Shown here piece after piece: positions 63,871 to 64,000 of a stretch of DNA of 64,000 nucleotides (position 1 is its first letter; every line of letters starts with the position of its first letter). The stretch is from Euphorbia lathyris. Its lineage: Eukaryota; Streptophyta; Magnoliopsida; Malpighiales; Euphorbiaceae. The notes beneath the pieces were generated by a model. It did not search any database. It was not told the DNA's origin and saw only the letters and a program-made list of their open reading frames with translations. The stretch lies in the NCBI RefSeq assembly GCF_963576675.1, contig NC_088913.1, positions 19,666,001-19,730,000 on the forward strand. The letters run 5' to 3'. The position numbers and the translations under genes were made by a program.

Positions 63871-64000
63871 TAAAGAAGTCATTTTCTTGAAACAGACTCT
63901 ACTACATTTGCTTAAGCTACTGCCCAAATGTGAACCCAAATTTTTATGCTTTCATTTGACTTCTCATTTTCAACATTTCTTATTTTGCTTTCCTACTTAA

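Overview
This window is transposon-dominated intergenic DNA from a flowering plant, probably a eudicot. The evidence is an A+T-rich background, Ty1/copia and Ty3/gypsy elements primed by initiator tRNA-Met, plant L1-type LINEs with zf-RVT and RNase H domains, and hAT-, Mutator- and Harbinger-type MITEs. Only one sequence looks like a host gene: a 64-codon minus-strand ORF for a small basic protein at 11191-11385. Nothing points to a prokaryote, organelle or plasmid.

Layout. 1-408: 3' end of a Copia element. 905-1334: a MITE whose sister copy is split by Copia-3. 1527-5765: LINE-A (minus), bounded by 15-bp target duplications and interrupted by a probable 2.1-kb solo LTR (2039-4154). 6022-9510: hAT and long-TIR MITEs and a decayed LINE (LINE-F). 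11191-11553: the putative gene with its promoter. 11842-12821: two MITEs. 13361-13909: LINE-E relic. 14181-24740: LINE-D (minus), split by Copia-1 (14647-19352, minus) and Copia-2 (19369-24200, plus), whose target duplications lie only a few bases apart. 24892-24990: SINE fragment. 26608-34860: LINE-C (plus), split by a Pack-MULE-like element (27048-34239) that carries a captured host exon and is itself split by a Gypsy element (27542-33240). 34972-39721: nested MITEs and hairpins. 40307-44590: Copia-3 (minus), with near-identical LTRs. 45040-47460: Copia and LTR relics. 48522-62203: LINE-B (plus), with a poly(A) tail and an exact 56-bp target duplication, containing a tandem array of a 1,667-bp unit (five full units plus one partial). 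62628-64000: another MITE and a LINE tail.

The elements do not cooperate as a pathway. Apart from the 64-aa ORF, coding sequences are retroelement gag, protease, integrase, RT and RNase H or LINE ORF1 and ORF2, nearly all with stops or frameshifts. Copia-3 is the closest to intact but lacks its zinc knuckle and protease active site. The most unusual structure is the LINE-B array. Each unit joins 1,421 bp of LINE RT/zf-RVT sequence to a 246-bp non-LINE spacer with a TATA-like box. The copies look identical by eye except for one base in the first, so amplification was very recent or the array is an assembly artefact.
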